Made by a program: the position numbers and the translations under genes. Shown here in pieces: positions 1 through 12,048 of a stretch of DNA of 64,000 nt; position 1 is the stretch's first letter, and the number at the start of each line of letters is the position of its first letter. Under the pieces are notes generated by a model. The model saw nothing but the letters and a program-made list of their open reading frames with translations. It was not told where the DNA came from and searched no databases. The stretch spans positions 11,736,311-11,800,310 of the forward strand of contig NC_068348.1 of assembly GCF_014633365.1 (NCBI RefSeq), read 5' to 3'. Source of the stretch: Diospyros lotus (taxonomy: Eukaryota > Streptophyta > Magnoliopsida > Ericales > Ebenaceae).

Positions 1-98
1 AATCAGACCGCCGATCTGATTATAGGTGCAAACCGCATATGCGGTTTGGCGCATTTTTTTGGCCAAAAACCGCCCAAACCGCACCATGTACACCCCTA
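1..98 (-). mobile_element. hAT-like non-autonomous element, one end
   Basis: Read on the minus strand from position 98, the sequence begins TAGGGGTGTACATGG and continues with repeated GCGGTTT words. This resembles the ends of plant hAT-type miniature elements, which often start (T/C)AGGGGTG. It contains a perfect 20-bp palindrome at 29-48 with core GCATATGC. The other end lies outside the window, so neither an 8-bp duplication nor a size can be confirmed. The call rests only on the terminal motif and could be coincidental. Confidence 0.35.
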
Positions 99-694
99 AG
101 AATCACATCATCTACCTTTTTTTTTTGTGATTACTGAAACACTGTTTGTGAAAAATTATGGTTGATTTTGATGATTTAACTACTTTATATTGGCATAATT
201 GAGACTATTTTTAATTTAAAAACAATTGATCAAGAATATGTTGCATTTTTTTACAAGAACAAATGATGCAGCTGAGGCGAGATAATCCTTCAGATAAAAT
301 GATTGATAAGAATATCTTATAAAAGGTTCTTGAAAGACAATCTATCCGTTTGTTTGGTTGGGGGCGATCTCCTAGTACTTTCGAGACAACATGCACTAGT
401 AAGGAGACCACTTCACATGTACCATAAGATCATAGTTCAGGACGATCTCGCCTTGGCTCTTCCTACCTCAACCCATCCAGCTCAGTCATTCCCTCCATTC
501 TACTAAATACGAGTTTGGCGACGAGATTTAATAATTTGTTTTATACTTTTTTTTTTCATATATGTTTGAACTTTTTAGGTAACTTCATGATTTTATGTTT
601 ATTTTGTGACTTTATGACTTTTTTGGTGTGTATGTGTTTGAACTATATTGTAATAGATGTTGCAACAATTGAATTTTAAATATAAAATTTTAAT
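99..694. other. AT-rich stretch, no gene recognised
   Basis: I see no coding or RNA gene here. The only longer open frames (about 60-70 codons, around 211-506) overlap on opposite strands, show no domain motif and look like chance. A short GC-richer island at 360-500 interrupts the AT-rich sequence. It could be internal sequence of either flanking DNA transposon. Confidence 0.4.
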
Positions 695-1194
695 TTTGTC
701 CACACATAATATGTTTTTTAGCCACATATGAAAATTATCCTCTCATATGGAAATTATTTTTTATATTATTGTCCACACATAATATTTTTTTTATCTACAC
801 ATATTCAAGTTTTTTTAAATTATTATTTACACATAATATTTTTTTTACCTACACAACATTTTTTACTCACACATATGAAAATTATTTTTTATATTATTAT
901 CCACACATAATCTTTATTTTACCTACACATAAACAAACACATGTGTCATGCCACATCATTAGCCATGTCACAATTACAACTTCTTGACATAAAAATACCT
1001 ACACATATGTGTGGGTAATATATCATGCTTTACCCACACATAAATATATGTGTGGGTAAAAGTTATTTTCTAACCCCCCATTTACCCACCCATTTTGACA
1101 TTTCCATTATGTGTAAGGAAAAAGTATAGTTGACACATAAGGTAATTTTTACCCACATTTACGTGTGGGGTAAAACCCTCAAATTCTTGTAGTA
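695..1194. mobile_element. CACTA (En/Spm)-like element, terminal segment
   Basis: The right end, read on the minus strand from 1194, is TACTACAAGAATTTGAGGG. This is the CACTACAAGAA terminus of plant CACTA elements with the first C changed to T. The inner side is packed with about eleven copies of a CACACAT word in both orientations (near 699, 772, 795, 829, 870, 902, 923, 1003, 1033), as expected for the sub-terminal repeats that bind CACTA transposase. One pair forms a perfect inverted repeat at 1031-1058 (11-bp arms TACCCACACAT, 6-nt loop). No transposase sequence is visible and the opposite end is not identified, so this is probably a fragment or a non-autonomous copy. Confidence 0.55.
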
Positions 1195-1511
1195 TGACAA
1201 ACTTACAAACTTAGTAACTATGTGTCAGACCTCATTAATGTGACTAAATGACATCTCAGGAAACACATTTCTTGACTTTCAATCTGCCTTGACCAAGGAA
1301 TGTCTTGTCACACTAATAGTAAATCATATAAGTTCACCCCATCAAATACCAACGAGAGCGATTGTTTCTATTCTCAACACTTGTCTCCATATATCAATAA
1401 TACGGAATTACATAGATGAATGTTCTTACCTCCCAATTTGATGGTTTGACTTAGTAACAAATCTCGCACACTAATACACAAAACAACCATGCCGACTCAA
1501 GTCTAAAGATT
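1195..1511 (-). repeat. Copia LTR remnant, left part
   Basis: This sequence continues, after removal of the Copia element at 1512-22861, into 22867-23342. The joined piece ends TAACACTAACA with an adjoining word gctagatgtcatc...tagcatta that recurs at 52922-52967, the end of a minus-strand Copia LTR. I infer that both parts are one old minus-strand LTR. Its left boundary is not defined. Confidence 0.4.
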
Positions 1512-2913
1512 TGTTGAGCCAACTTGCTCATATTAATTAAGTTTTGATGATTAAAAAAAATATTTTTATGATATAAATATATTTCTTTCTCATATAAAAA
1601 ATAAATTTATTTTGAATTAAAAATGGGTATAAAGAGTAAATTTATTTTGAATTAAAGGTTGATTATCTTTAAACATGTTTCTCTCTTTTGATAATTTATG
1701 TCTCAAAAGTTTATATTTGAATTTTTATTTATTAATAAATACTTTTATTATTTATGCAAAAAATATATATTTATTTTGAATTAAAGAAGAATTACTTTTA
1801 GACATGTTTTCTCTTTCTCATACAAAAAGTAAATTTATTTTGAATTAAAGAGAATTGGTTTTAGACATGTTTTCTCTTACTCACGCAAAAAGTAAATTTA
1901 TTTTGAATTAAAAAATATTGCTTTTAAACATGTTTTTTTATTTTAATCATTTATATCTCAAAAGTTTATATTTAAATTTTCAAATCTTGATTTCTCATGC
2001 AAAAATTAAATTTATTTTGAATTAAAGATGAGATATGTTTTCTTATTATTTGAGAAAGTCTAAATATTTTTTGAATTTCAAATTTCATATTAATCTTTTC
2101 TTTAGTGGTTAAAATGCTTACAAATACCCCCTCAAACTCATTTTTTGAGTATCCATTGCACATATTGTACATCCAAACCTCCCCAAAACTCTCAAACTAA
2201 TTTTCAAACATTCCAAAACTCTCAAAGATTCATTGTTCATCTACTGAAGAACCACAAGGCAAAAAGAGAAAAAGATATTGCAAAGCCAAATCCAATCTTC
2301 TCCATTCAAACTAAGATCACCGTTTATTTATTTATTTAAATATTATTATCTTGTATAATTTGTTCTTAATTGCTTATTTGTGTCCAAGTGTGGACAAATT
2401 ATTTGTAATATTTAAATTACTATTGTGGATTGTATAGGTTTTCTAGAATCGTTAAAATCTAGGTGAATCTAGTTTTTAAGGTAAGTTAAGGAGAAAACCT
2501 TGGTGTTGGTGGTTTTCTTATAACCCATTGTAATCTAGGAGTGTATCTAGTTTTCAAGATTACCTAGTGTGAAAACCTTGGTAAGATTAGTGGAACCCCA
2601 AGGATGGTTGAAACCTTGAAAAAGTGGAGTAGGTGTGTGTGGAGATACCAAACTACTATAAATTGTCTTGTGCCTCATTTATTTATTCTTGTTATATCTT
2701 GTGGTTTGTAATTTATTAATCTCAAACTTATATATACATAGTTATAAAATATTAATTTGTTTAAAATTAAATAACAAGAATTTAATTCAAAGAAAATAAT
2801 TTATATATATTCTTAGAGAAAATAATTAATCAATAATATTTATTAAAAGGGAGAAAAAATTTAAACATTCAATTCACCCCCCTCTTGAGTGGCCATACCT
2901 TAAAGGACCAACA
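1512..2913 (+). repeat. Copia element 5' LTR
   Basis: This 1.4 kb repeat starts TGTTGAGCCAACTTGCTC and ends AAAGGACCAACA. It matches the split 3' LTR (14537-15343 plus 22264-22861). The TATA position that reads TATAAATA in the 3' copy (15141) reads TACAAATA here (2119-2126), so the promoter that would drive the element carries a change. Inside are about six spaced copies of an aaatttattttgaattaaa word (near 1606, 1638, 1771, 1821, 1886, 2006). Confidence 0.9.
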
Positions 2914-2915
2914 AT

Positions 2916-2927
2916 TGGTATCAGAGC
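2916..2927 (+). promoter_or_regulatory. Primer-binding site, tRNA-iMet type
   Basis: TGGTATCAGAGC follows the 5' LTR by two bases. It is the exact complement of the initiator methionine tRNA 3' end that primes most plant Copia elements. Confidence 0.92.
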
Positions 2928-3090
2928 AGGTCGTAAAATATTTGTGATTATCAATCTCAAATCTTATGATAAGATCTTATAATGGCATCTTATTTTAGCC
3001 AATCCCTAGGTGATGTCTCAATCCCTTCTAGTCTTCCAATGCTCGTTGAAAAATTAGGATGAAATCCTATATCATTTCCACAAGCTATCT

Positions 3091-6000
3091 TGTAATGACC
3101 CAAATTTAGTTAATTAAGTGTTGCTTATATGTTTGGAATACCAGAATGAATTTAATTGGTAATTGAATAGGATAGTGTGTGATTTGGATTTGCTTATATT
3201 TTCAGTGTGCGATGTTTGCATTTCAATCCGAATTTGATCATGATAAAGCCCGAATCTCTAAAAACCCGAAACATAAAAGTTGTATACATTTCTCTTGGCT
3301 TTCTATAGAATCTTTAATCACCAAAATTGGAAATCATATGAGAGAGTTATGGCCAAATTAGTACAATGTGTCGGAGCTATCCAGAATTTCATAAGTCATG
3401 CGTTCCAGCATTCTGTCTCCTCCTTAAAACTAAATTTAGACTGTGATTAAGCTCGATTCTCTCAAAACGTAAAACATAAAAGTTGTAGATCTGTCTTTTG
3501 GATTTCCATACCATTTCGAATCAGCTCAATCGGAGCTCGGAAGAGTGAGTTATGCCCGAAATTTCTAAAGCGTGTTGAATCTGTCCAGAAACATCCTTTT
3601 TTCATTAATCCCTCTCAAATCCGGATCCAGCTCGGGCCATTCGGGTATTTTCTTAGATCCGACAGAATGCATTTCTGGGAGCAAGTTCAGAGACCATTAT
3701 CTTGGTTTTGATGTGGTGGTAGAGAATTTTGATGTGGTTGGGGCATGCGTCTAGGCCATTAATCGTTGTCTCTTGCTTTGCCAATATATATATATTGAGA
3801 GAGTTGCTGAGAGCTGGGAGGAAGAAGAAAACAGAGGAAGAAGGAGAAGAGTTTGGCAGATTTTGGGTCTTCTTCTTCTCGAATCAGGCAAGCCTCTCTT
3901 CCCTCTTTTCTTCCCCTTGGGTCTCGGATGTCAGATTGTGAGTGTGTGCTTTGAGCAGTCCAAGTGAGTTACTGTGTGTTTATATATGTAACGGAGATAT
4001 ATATATATATATATATATGAAGTGGCAGTGGGTTTCGGTGGCCATATCTGTATGCATATCCGATTTTTATAGCCTTCTTGCATGTGATCGTGAGGGGTAC
4101 TGAGGTGTTTAAAGCTTGGGAATGGAAGTTTCGATAGGTTCGAGTGGCTGCCATGGCCGTGTAGTGATATATATATATATATATTGAGCTAAGTGAGTTC
4201 ACTGTGTGTGTGTGTGAGTCGAGTCAGCCGTGAGTGTGCATGTTCTTTCCCTTCTGTGTTGCTTCCTTGATGTTCTTCTTAGCTTGTAGTTGTTGTAAGT
4301 TTAATCATATACGGCTATATATATATATATACACATATATATATGCAGTAGCATATAAGCGCGTGTCTTGCCCGTAAATTCAAGTTCCTTCTCCTCTGCT
4401 CTATTTTACAATTCAAATGCTCTGGTGTATTCCCTTAAAGAATGGAATAATCTACCTAAATCCTAGAACCTAGCTACTGCTCTCGCTGGGAAGGAAATTT
4501 AGTTTATATGCACATAGTTATACACCTATTTATATAACTATTTTCAATTAACTATTGTATCAAGGGAGTTTGGGATGATATTTAAAAGCTTTCTTTGACT
4601 TCCCACGTGAGAAGGACAAGTTGAAGTTATATACTAAGCATATTCATTATAATATAAAAGTATAACTTTAGTAAGCTTTAGAAGTTGGATATATATATGT
4701 TTGTGAAAGTTGGAAGCGGCAGGCAGCACGTCCATGAGCTTTGGGGAGCATAAAGTGTTTATATATATATATACATTTGTGTAAGTGTTGCTTAAAGTAT
4801 ATAAGTACAACTTGAGGTAATTAAATAAATAATAATAGATATAGACAATATTAGTATAGAGCATGTAATGTTATTCTTAATATTATCTTTCTCTCTTAAT
4901 AATAATAATAATAATAGTAGTAGTAGTAATGTTAGTAAATAATATATATGTATTGTGTGACATAATTCATTAAATTATATAGAGGTATAATTTAATAGGA
5001 CAATAGAGGTTGTAAATGTATTCAACGTTTCTTGGCTGTATTCCAGAGAGTTTGTTCACTCTCTACCTCCTAAAAGGAATGAAGATAGGTACATTTGAGT
5101 TTAACGATAGCTAGTGTCAATAGGGAACAGGTGTATGTCTTATAACACTATTTTTCCCTGTCCCAACCAGTTAAACTCATACGACTCGACCAAATGCTAA
5201 ACGTACACTCAAGTCGGGTTTATGCATTTTGTGTGGTTCATTTACACTTGAGTGCTTGTTACACGATCATGATATATTTATCCGTAATTGGTAGACACGA
5301 GCATTTGCATTTGGCATGTGTGTTATTAGTTGGCCAAGGCTTGGAGGGATGCTTGGCTTATGGGGGCTTTATATCCTATCCGGTCTACTACGGCACCCTT
5401 AATTGTTGCATTTGCACAGTCTTGGCGCCAATTCTTGAGATACAGCTGCACGGTGTCGGGTTTTTCGAACCGAGTTATTTAGAGACTCTTCGACGTGCCT
5501 AGTTTCTATGTTGGACGCTTATGTGTGCCAACGGGCGTTGGTCGCTCCCACCCAAGCGAGCTTCAGCTCGAGTTACAACTTCGGCTTCAGTTATAGCTTC
5601 AGCTCTAGTTACAGCTTCGGCTCCAGTTATAGCTTCGGCTCTAGTTACAGCTTCGGCTCCAGTTTTAGTTTCGGCTCTAGTTGTAGAGACGAGTGTGGGT
5701 CGCTCCCACTCGAGTGAGCTTCGGCTCGAGTTACAGGTTCAGCTGCCTTTCAGGGTAACAACAGGTTTGTGATAGGGAGTTGGGTGTCGTGTGTCTTATG
5801 TGGGCCCCAAGGACCAATATGTGCATATTTTATTATACGGCCTTTTTGTATATCTTTCTTGCGATTCATGGACATGTGATGTATGGTTATAGCACGTGGG
5901 GTGCGGATTACTCTTTAGCCTCCATACTCTTATCATCCTTTCATTTCTTATGGGCTTGCTGAGTTATTTGGACTCACCTTGTGTTCTCTTCATTCTAGGT

Positions 6001-6412
6001 AAAGATAAAGACCCAATTGTGGGCGAGTCTAACTGGTCCCGACTTCCAGGGTAGGCGGTGTACAAGGCCATGCAGACCTAGCAGTTGTCAGTCTGGGGGT
6101 TTCTTTTTATGCCTTTTTTCGCTTCCGGCGTGTACATTTATTAGTTTTATTTTGGGTTTGTGGGGTCCATGTTGTATTTTGTGGCCGTTGTGCCAGTATT
6201 GTATGTTATGCATGCCTAGGCTATGTAAGCCTTTGGTCAGCTGTTGTATAACAGGTTGAGGTTTTGATACTCATGCTGTGATTGCAAGATTCCTTTATCA
6301 TGTTTTTGTATCTATTAGTCGCATGCATGATAGGTTTATCCAGGTCCGGGTAGTCTCTATTTTAGTAAGGTACCCGTTCTGATTCTTTGGGGACTTGGGT
6401 GGGGGCCTTACA
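3091..6412 (+). repeat. Solo LTR, 3.3 kb, TGTAATGACCC family
   Basis: It starts TGTAATGACCCAAATTT and ends GGGGGCCTTACA, between perfect duplications TATCT (3086-3090 and 6413-6417). No internal retroelement sequence is present, so it is a solo LTR left by LTR-LTR recombination. It sits inside Copia gag. A second member starts at 62626. Contents: TA and TG microsatellites at 3786-4345, a 24-bp-period minisatellite at 5574-5690, and a GTTATTTGGACTCACC...TTCTAGGTAAAGATAAAG segment (5965-6010) also found in the LTR at 12996. Lineage is probably Ty3/Gypsy from its termini; this is inference. Confidence 0.9.
5574..5690. repeat. Minisatellite, period about 12/24 bp
   Basis: About nine degenerate copies of a 12-bp word close to AGCTTCGGCTCC/AGTTAYAGCTTC form a 24-bp higher-order unit inside the solo LTR. 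One frame reads as repeated Tyr-Ser-Phe-Gly-Ser-Ser; this is a by-product of the repeat, not evidence of a protein. Confidence 0.8.
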
Positions 6413-7463
6413 TATCTTTTATAGAAACTTGTTAGGGATGTATTTGATATATCCTCTCAATATGAGGAAGAATGGTTAAATGAAGACTTAAGAAAAATAG
6501 AAATGTACCATAAGGCAAATTAATTAATTCTTAGTTCTTTAATGCCTAGTGAGTGTGAAAATTGTCTTCATACTCTACATCTCATGAATTATGAAAAGAA
6601 TTAGAGAGAATTCAAGAAAGAACTAATAATTCTAAGATGAGTTTTCTTATATCTTAATATCAAAGATGTAAATTATGGATTAGTGAGACAATTAGTAATT
6701 TGAATGGATGGTTAGAAAAAGTCTCAAATATTTTTAGAATGCTAAGGAAAATGAATAAAGACAAATAGGGCAAGAAAGATAAGAAAACCTCGGCCCTAAA
6801 AGTAAATGAAGAGAAATGTTTTATGTCTATAAAAGAAGATGAAGAAGAAGAAGATAATATAGAGGTAGAAGAATTACAAAAAGCATATGAAGAATTATAT
6901 ATAAAATTTCTATCCACTAAGAAAGAATTAAAAAAATCTAAGAAATCCCATAAAGAAGAAATTGAGAAATTAAATAGTGAAATGAAGAACTTAAAAGAAA
7001 AATCACAAGAACTCAAGAAAGAAAATGAAGATAAATTAAAAGATCAATTAACTAATCTTCAAGAAGAAAACAAAATATTAAAAACTCAAAATAATAAACT
7101 ATTAGTGGAAAAGAATGCAATAGAGAAAAGTTTAGCCACATTAATTTCAAAGAAAAATTCAAAACCAAACAAATGTACAATACACCTAAGAGATAATGAA
7201 AACAACTTAGATGGAGACTCCAACCTAAGAGAAATAACATAGTACAAATGTGGATACCCAAAGGGATAATACAAATAATGAATGAGTTAGATCATAAAAT
7301 TTTAAATGTTGCACATCATCCACATATATCAAGAATAATTAAATTATTTGATCCCATTGAAGAAAGATTCAAGGGATCCGCCTATAGATGGGTACGCAAA
7401 CCTAAAACATGATCTCATCAAATATGTAGACGTGCGTGAGGACCACAATGTGAAGCAAAATAG

Positions 7464-8195
7464 TATATGGATAGTGGATGCTCACATCACATGACTAGTG
7501 GAAGAGATATATAGATCTCATTTCCAACGAAAGAAGGTATGTCACATTCTAGAAATAATGCATAATAGTAAAGAATGACAATATTCTTTTTGTGGCATAA
7601 AATATATATTAGGTTATGCAAATCCAATCCTAATCAAGGAAATTCTGATCTAGTTGTTAGGCTTCCTAAGAATGAAATATCAGCCAATAAGCATCTACAA
7701 CTCTTATACTTAGATTTATTTGGACCTCCACAAACTAGAAGTTTTGGTGAAAAATATTATGTATATGTTGTAGTAGATAATTTCTCTAGAATTACTTGGT
7801 TATGCTTTTATTTTCAAATGATAAAAAATTTCAAATCTTTAGAAAGAAAGCTAAGAGAATTAGATGAAAAATTTGTCTCTCTAAGTCGAGGATGATTTAG
7901 GTAAGCTTCCCAAGAATTACAAATTTGTGCAAGATCATCCAATAGATTAAATAATTGGAAAACCAAGTCAAGGTGTAAAGACTATATGTTTTACAATGTC
8001 GCATTCATATCTAATAATTGAGCCAACTTGCATGGATCAAGTCTTAGAAGATGAATTTTGGATCAATATTGTGGAAGAAAAATGAATACTGGAAATTAGT
8101 TCCAAAATAAAAAAAAAATCTATATTTGGATCACAATGAATTTTCAAGAATAAATTAGAAGAGAATTAGGGATAATAAATCCCTTTGGCTAGCTT
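7464..8195 (+). pseudogene. Copia pol fragment: protease, integrase, start of RT
   Basis: The protease signature YMDSGCSHHMT is readable at 7464-7496 with the catalytic DSG intact (7470-7478). An integrase segment follows at 7575-7895: the first catalytic Asp lies in LYLDLFGPP (Asp codon 7713-7715), followed by YVVVDNFSRITW. The rest of the integrase core is missing. At about 7905-8195 short stretches match the start of Copia RT (IIGKPSQGVKT, EDEFWI, IFKNKLEEN), broken by stops and shifts. The match ends near 8195, where LTR-type sequence begins, so most of RT and all of RNase H are deleted. Confidence 0.75.
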
Positions 8196-8948
8196 AGAAT
8201 ATTGAAGTAGAAAAATCTCTTATGCAAATTCCATTTCTATTCTTAAAAAAAAAACAAAAATAAAAATAAATAAGTATTAATAATAAATAATAAAAATAAA
8301 AAAAGGCCCGACCTAGATAAGGTCGAACTCCCTCTCTGTTATCTCTCTCACCCAAACACCTTTATGTCGTTCTTTCTCTCTCTATGGTTGCCCTCACCGC
8401 CGATGTCTTCTCCATCGATAAGCCATTATCTCCCTTGTTCACCGCTGCCTTTCCATTGTGCAACTGATCAGATCCAAGGCGTCGATCGAATCCAGGTGTC
8501 CTGAGTTTCCCTCATTCAACTTCATAGTGAGCTCTATTTCATCTTCATTTTTTTTCATTTTGTTTCTGTCTTTATGATTGTTCTTGCTAGGGGATTTTGC
8601 ACCCAGCAAGGCACCAAATGGCGTCGTTTCAAGGCGTCGCATGGCGCCCATGTGCGCAGGCACGGGCGGCCATGTCGCGCACATGCCATGCGCTCGGCTG
8701 CGCGGCTCTCTGGCCGTGCCAGGTGGCAGCCGTTAGGCTGCCCCCTTCTCTTGTCCGCCACAACCACTATTATCTCTAATTTTAATGCAATTTTATGGGA
8801 ACTTGGGATAATAAAATGAATGATGATGTTCTCTAATAAAGGGGCCTTGCAAAGAATAAATTGAGGGGCTTTGCAAAGAATTAAATGATGAATGTTTGCA
8901 GAGAATAATTTAGTGGAGTCTGCATTGAATTGAGGGTAATAATTGGAG

Positions 8949-8956
8949 TATAAATA
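8949..8956 (+). promoter_or_regulatory. TATA box of the truncated LTR
   Basis: TATAAATA followed by GGGAG, in the LTR portion upstream of the nested insertion. Assigned as the LTR promoter by position only. Confidence 0.4.
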
Positions 8957-10518
8957 GGGAGTAAGGGTGTTGAGTTGGAGGCATGAAATGAAGTAGTGGT
9001 CATGAATTGGAGGAGGAATGGTGGCAGTAAGGTATGGTCAATATTAATTAAGTTGTGAAGTTAATAATGTTGGGAATTAGTGAAGGTAGTGTATTAGTTA
9101 AACTAACGACTTAACTAATGAAAATTCATTGGAAGATTTCAGTAGAATTGTTGCCATGGATCTATTTAATTAATTTGGTTATGTATGATTTTGTAGGGAA
9201 TTTTGAGAGTGTCGACGTTACGCTATTGAGTTATCAGTAGCTTGAGGTAGAAAATCTACTTAAACTAGTTATTTAGTAGGTTAGTTTAGTAGATAAATTA
9301 TTAGAAGTATGATATGTTTTATTATAAATTTTATGCGGTTAAGTCTAGTTATTTTAAAGTCATGATCTCATTATTTTTCAGCAAGAGTTTGATAAAGACG
9401 AGAATCGGTTATTTAAAGGCAAGTTCTTCTTCCTCTTTGTTTCAATTAAGAGGCAAAATCTCAGTTTTCTTATTAATATGCAAGTTCAGTTTCTCCCTTT
9501 TCTTAAGTTCATGTTTGCAAGTTCTTCTCCTATTTTACAAGTTCAACTCATATTTGCTCAAGTTATGTTTAAATTACAAGTTTTATTCTCAATTTTTTGC
9601 TATTGCAAGATCCTACCTCTTAATTTTCTAAATTACAAGTTATTTTCCTATTTTAGAAGTTATTTCCCCTTTTATTAGTAAATTATCTCATGGTCCTCAT
9701 TTATACCTCTTGAGTCTCAAATATGTAATACCCCATGTTCATATGAGATTGCCACATAATTTCGATGAATTTAGAATACCGAAAAATTGGTTTTATAGTA
9801 ATTACAAGTACCGAATTGACTGCAGGGAATACCCGGAGTGAAATTGTCTAAGGAAAATGACATGATCTCGACAAGTGTTTCGAGATAAGATTTATAGTAT
9901 CGAAAGAAATCGAATCGAAAATGATTTTTGGTACAGCTAAAATACAGCTGTTATTTAGGCTGCAAAATCGAATCATCATAAGAGACTCCTGAAAAATCAA
10001 CGGAACCCTAGGGGGGCTCTGATTTTGTGTAAGAATCAACCCTTCAGTGGTTTCGAGATGAAACGATGGCCCGATGAGGACACTAAGGCGAAATCGTCCT
10101 TTCTAACTAAGCTTCAAGTTATTAATTTTGCGTTTTCGGTATTGAGATGCAAATTTATTTGATGTTTAAGGACATTGTTGCAATAAAGAAATTGCTCGAG
10201 TGAAATTAAGAAGAAAATGACGATTTATATGCAATTTTCTTTAGTTTAAACATATAATTTACTAATGTAATATATAGTGTATATATATATATATATAAAT
10301 GTGGGCATGCGTCTGCAGCTCACCATGCCCTGCAACCTTGGCATCCATCCTCTCCAATTCATTCCATACCCTGCAAGTGGTGGCCATGCCCTGCAAATCT
10401 CCAACGATTTTCATGCAACCCCTATACCCTCTACAACTTTCACCCATTCCCTGCAACAATTGGAAAGTTTTACGCGCCAAGAGTAGCATCCAAGGCTGAT
10501 TTAGGGCAGTAAGTTGCC

Positions 10519-10526
10519 TATAAATA
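10519..10526 (+). promoter_or_regulatory. TATA box of solo LTR 9724-12448
   Basis: TATAAATA in the context GTTGCCTATAAATAGCAAC. It is followed by the GC-rich transcribed-leader-like stretch typical of these LTRs. Confidence 0.5.
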
Positions 10527-11994
10527 GCAACAAGATGGAAGGCAAGATGGAGAGCAATCATGGGTGAGCAATGCCCGAGAGGCGAGGGAGAGCTGGGAGC
10601 TCATGATGATGGCCGAAGGCAGCCGCAACGAAGCTGCTGGATGTGCTGAAGGTTGGTGATGGCAGCCATGGCAGCATGGCCGCGAGCTCCAGTGGCTGGG
10701 TGACGCAACGACAATGCGGATGAGCTTCCAGCAAGGTTTGATGGTGTCAGAAGAGCTCGTTGAAGGCTAGAGCGTCGATCTGGAGTGGTCGAAGGCGGCC
10801 AAAGCCAGCCGCACAGCAGCGGCGGCCATGTAAGCTCTCTGTAGCGCACAGCGAGGGATGGTCGCGGTGGCTCGCGGCGATTGTGGGGGTTGGTGCGACG
10901 GTTTGGTGAGGCCAAGGCTGCTGGGGAAGGGGCGGGTAGAGGCGCGCAGTGGGGCTAGTAGTGGTGGCGGTCGCACGAAGAAGAAGAAGCAGAGGCGGGA
11001 GATGCAGGGGAAGAAGAAGAAGAAAGAAGAAAGAAGAAAGAAAAGAAAAAAATAAAGGGAGAGAAAAAGTGCTGCTCGTGGGTTGCAGAAGGAGCAAAGG
11101 AATGAGAAGATGAATAGGAAAAAGAATGAAAAAGAAAAAGAAAGAAAAGAAAAGAAATGGAGAAAAAATAGAGAAAAATGTCAAAAAATCTTAGAAAATT
11201 ATAGAAAAATAGGATTTAGATATTTACTAATATTTCAGAGATTTTGGACAAGAAAATAGTTCGGGCACACATTTCGAGGATATGACACGCATACCGAGAA
11301 AGCCTGAGAGGCTAAGTCAAGGTAAGTAAAATTCTCTAGAAAATTTTATAAATTCAGGAATATTATTTTATGAATTTTCGTAGTGAAATATTTGAGAAAA
11401 TATTTTAGAAATATTTGGTTTGGTTTTATTGAGGAAAATTAGGAAGAAATAGAAAGAAAATTAAAGAAAATGCCAGAAATTATGAAAAAATAGGTTTTAA
11501 TGTTTATTTAAATAATTATGGTGATTAGGATGCTTCGAGGCTTAAGTTGAAGTGACTTGTCAAATTTGAGGTTGGCACGCAAATCGATGCGATGCACGAG
11601 GCAAGGCATGGATATCGAGGTAGCCCGATAAGGTTGAGAAGATAAGTGGTACTTCCCAATTAAAGTTAGTTTTATGAAAAGTGCTTGGTTTATAAGTGTT
11701 TTATGTTCCTCGAAAATGTTTTCATCATATTGACATACTCTGATATGTACCCATCACGTAGACTGCATACATGACATGACTATGAAATGCATAAATACAC
11801 GTTGATATCATTGATCACTCGCATTGAGGCCGTAGGGAGTACGAACTGACACTGCTGCTTTACCAAGGGTGCACCCATACACCTTGGCTTTGAAAGAGGT
11901 GGCCGCAAAAATGATAGGTAGCATGAGGGGTGCAGTTGACACCTACGAGATAAGACATTGCATACACATGATATAGCATTATGTACCCTTACTT

Positions 11995-12048
11995 AGATGA
12001 TTTATCGTCTAATTTGGGCTTTGCCCCTGGAATATTCAAACGTTCTAG
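11995..12048 (+). other. Paired hairpins in LTR (copy A)
   Basis: Hairpin 1 is AGATGAT-TT-ATCGTCT (11995-12010). Hairpin 2 is CTGGAAT...GTTCTAG (12027-12048), whose two imperfect positions can form G:U pairs in RNA. The same pair occurs in four other LTRs in this window. Confidence 0.55.

Larger units (their letters stand above)
2982..7242 (+). pseudogene. Copia gag, broken
   Basis: The gag start ATG is at 2982 (MASYFSQSLGD...) and the frame soon meets a TGA. The gene is interrupted by the solo LTR at 3091-6412 and resumes at 6413 with many stops. The best-preserved part is the C-terminal segment 6823-7242 (139 codons). It is very acidic at first (KEDEEEEDN) and then a long Glu/Lys-rich coiled coil, as found in gag of SIRE-like Copia elements downstream of the zinc knuckle. 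The CCHC knuckle itself is not visible. Gag would form the virus-like particle. Not functional. Confidence 0.7.

Noticed and set aside
5194..5502. 102-codon hydrophobic frame
   Set aside because: Located inside the solo LTR at 3091-6412, with no relative or signal; likely chance.
10601..11184. Two long overlapping frames in the GC-rich and purine-rich part of a solo LTR
   Set aside because: Low complexity, no motif, inside an LTR delimited by exact target duplications.
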